Assembly: GCA_002413145.1 (NCBI GenBank)
Contig: DHWK01000028.1
Location: 836 to 6,795 of the forward strand
DNA: 5,960 nt
Direction of reading: 5' to 3'
DNA from: a bacterium UBP12_UBA5184
GTDB lineage: Bacteria; Vulcanimicrobiota; Vulcanimicrobiia; Vulcanimicrobiales; Vulcanimicrobiaceae
Each line of letters starts with the position of its first letter. Positions within the stretch are counted from its first letter, which is position 1. The notes beneath the pieces were generated by a model, which saw only the letters and a program-made list of their open reading frames with translations, was not told the origin of the DNA and did no database searches. Shown here piece by piece: positions 5,228 to 5,960 of this stretch. The position numbers and the translations under genes were made by a program.

Positions 5228-5960
5228 TCACGCCCGCTGCACCAGGGCGATGCCGCCCGCTATTGCGACCAGACCGACGAGATCCGAAACGCCGACCGCC
5301 TCGTGCAGAAGCAGCGCCGCGAGCGCGAGGCCGAAGACCGGCGTTAAATAGTAGTAGGCGCTCACGCGGCTCGCTTCGCCGTGACGCAACAGCCAGAACC
5401 AGAGCAGCGACGCGCCGACGCTGAGGATCGCGACGAGATAGGCGAACGAGATTTCGAGTTCGCCCGTGATCCTCACGTGCGGCACGCCGTAGAGCAGGTA
5501 CGCAACCGGAATCAGCACGAGCCCGGCGGCGCACATCTGAATCGCGTTGATTGCAAGCAAACTCTGATCGAGCGCCAAGCGTTTGAAGAGGATCGTCGAG
5601 ACGACGCTCGAGAGCACACCCAAGAGTGCGAGCATTGCGTCGAATGGCTGCGCCGACGGCGTACCGTGACGCGCGACGATCACGAACACGACGCCGCCGA
5701 AACCGAGGATCAGGCCGAGCGCCTTGAAGCGTGTCAGCGGCTCGCGTAAGAAATACGGAGCGAGCAGCCCCAGCACCAGCGGGTTGGTGCTGGCAACGAG
5801 CGCCGCCATCCCTGCCGAGAGCCGCTCCAGCGCGGTGTAGGTCAGCCCGAGATAGAACGCGTTGGCGAAGATTCCGAGCGCGCCCGCGGCGAGCCAGCCG
5901 CGCCAATTCTTCGGGAGCGGTTTGCGTAGCGCCAGCGCCAGGATCGTTAGTATGAGCCCA
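5228..5960 (-). CDS. EamA/DMT-superfamily transporter (N-terminus outside window)
   Basis: An inner-membrane permease of the drug/metabolite transporter superfamily. The 243 residues present are mostly hydrophobic helices in two EamA repeats. In the first, STNPLVLGLLAPYFLREPLT is followed by LGLILGFGGVVFVIV; in the second, YYLTPVFGLALAALLLHEAV is followed by LVGLVAIAGGIALVQRA. The helix, Pro, then acidic residue (REPL, LHEAV) pattern repeated twice is typical of EamA. The frame stays open to the right edge with transporter-like sequence (FANAFYLGLTYTALERLSAG) before the first internal ATG at 5809, so that ATG is not the true start; about 50 residues are missing by family length. Substrates of this family range from amino acids to drugs and cannot be inferred. 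It may share a transcript with the SDR gene. Confidence 0.92.
   Translation of the reverse strand, partial: GLILTILALALRKPLPKNWRGWLAAGALGIFANAFYLGLTYTALERLSAGMAALVASTNPLVLGLLAPYFLREPLTRFKALGLILGFGGVVFVIVARHGTPSAQPFDAMLALLGVLSSVVSTILFKRLALDQSLLAINAIQMCAAGLVLIPVAYLLYGVPHVRITGELEISFAYLVAILSVGASLLWFWLLRHGEASRVSAYYYLTPVFGLALAALLLHEAVGVSDLVGLVAIAGGIALVQRA

Noticed and set aside
5148..5906. Minus-strand open frame of 252 codons over the transporter
   Set aside because: It is the same strand but another frame from the EamA transporter. Its product is Arg/Ala-rich and lacks membrane helices, whereas the alternative frame has clear DMT repeats.

Overview
The window is GC-rich bacterial chromosome with densely packed genes, no mobile element and no CRISPR array. 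Codons are strongly biased to G/C in the third position, so long open frames also appear opposite the real genes. The lineage cannot be fixed from sequence alone. The fused E2-E1 oxoglutarate decarboxylase/dehydrogenase is best known from Actinobacteria (Kgd/OdhA), but this copy carries an N-terminal lipoyl domain that the studied actinobacterial proteins lack. A high-GC actinobacterial relative or a poorly sampled high-GC phylum (for example Eremiobacterota/WPS-2-like) would both fit; this is inference.

Layout, left to right. (1) Positions 1-2557, minus strand: a Kgd/OdhA-type 2-oxoglutarate dehydrogenase, with lipoyl domain, peripheral subunit-binding domain, E2 acyltransferase and ThDP-dependent E1 in one chain. 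It runs off the left edge after 852 codons. (2) Positions 2558-2699: kgd upstream region with a -10-like box, and a strong hairpin terminator for the next gene. (3) Positions 2700-3101, minus: a small secreted CHRD/Cu-Zn-SOD-like protein. (4) Positions 3102-3311: a 210-bp divergent intergenic region with an 8-bp inverted repeat and a sigma-54-like element. (5) Positions 3312-3704, plus: a secreted cupredoxin with amicyanin-type copper ligands. (6) Positions 3731-4177, minus: a small putative lipoprotein with an Ig-like start, convergent with the cupredoxin. (7) Positions 4192-4278, minus: tRNA-Leu(CAG). (8) Positions 4386-5138, minus: an SDR oxidoreductase. (9) Positions 5228-5960, minus: an EamA/DMT transporter, cut at its N-terminus by the right edge.

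Functionally, kgd is a central TCA-cycle enzyme. The divergent cupredoxin and CHRD/SOD-like genes form a plausible exported copper/redox pair sharing one control region. The transporter and SDR are co-oriented 89 bp apart and could be co-transcribed. The most notable items are the lipoyl-bearing E2-E1 fusion and the copper-related divergent pair; no wholly new multi-gene system is evident. No stretch over 300 bases lacks a gene.
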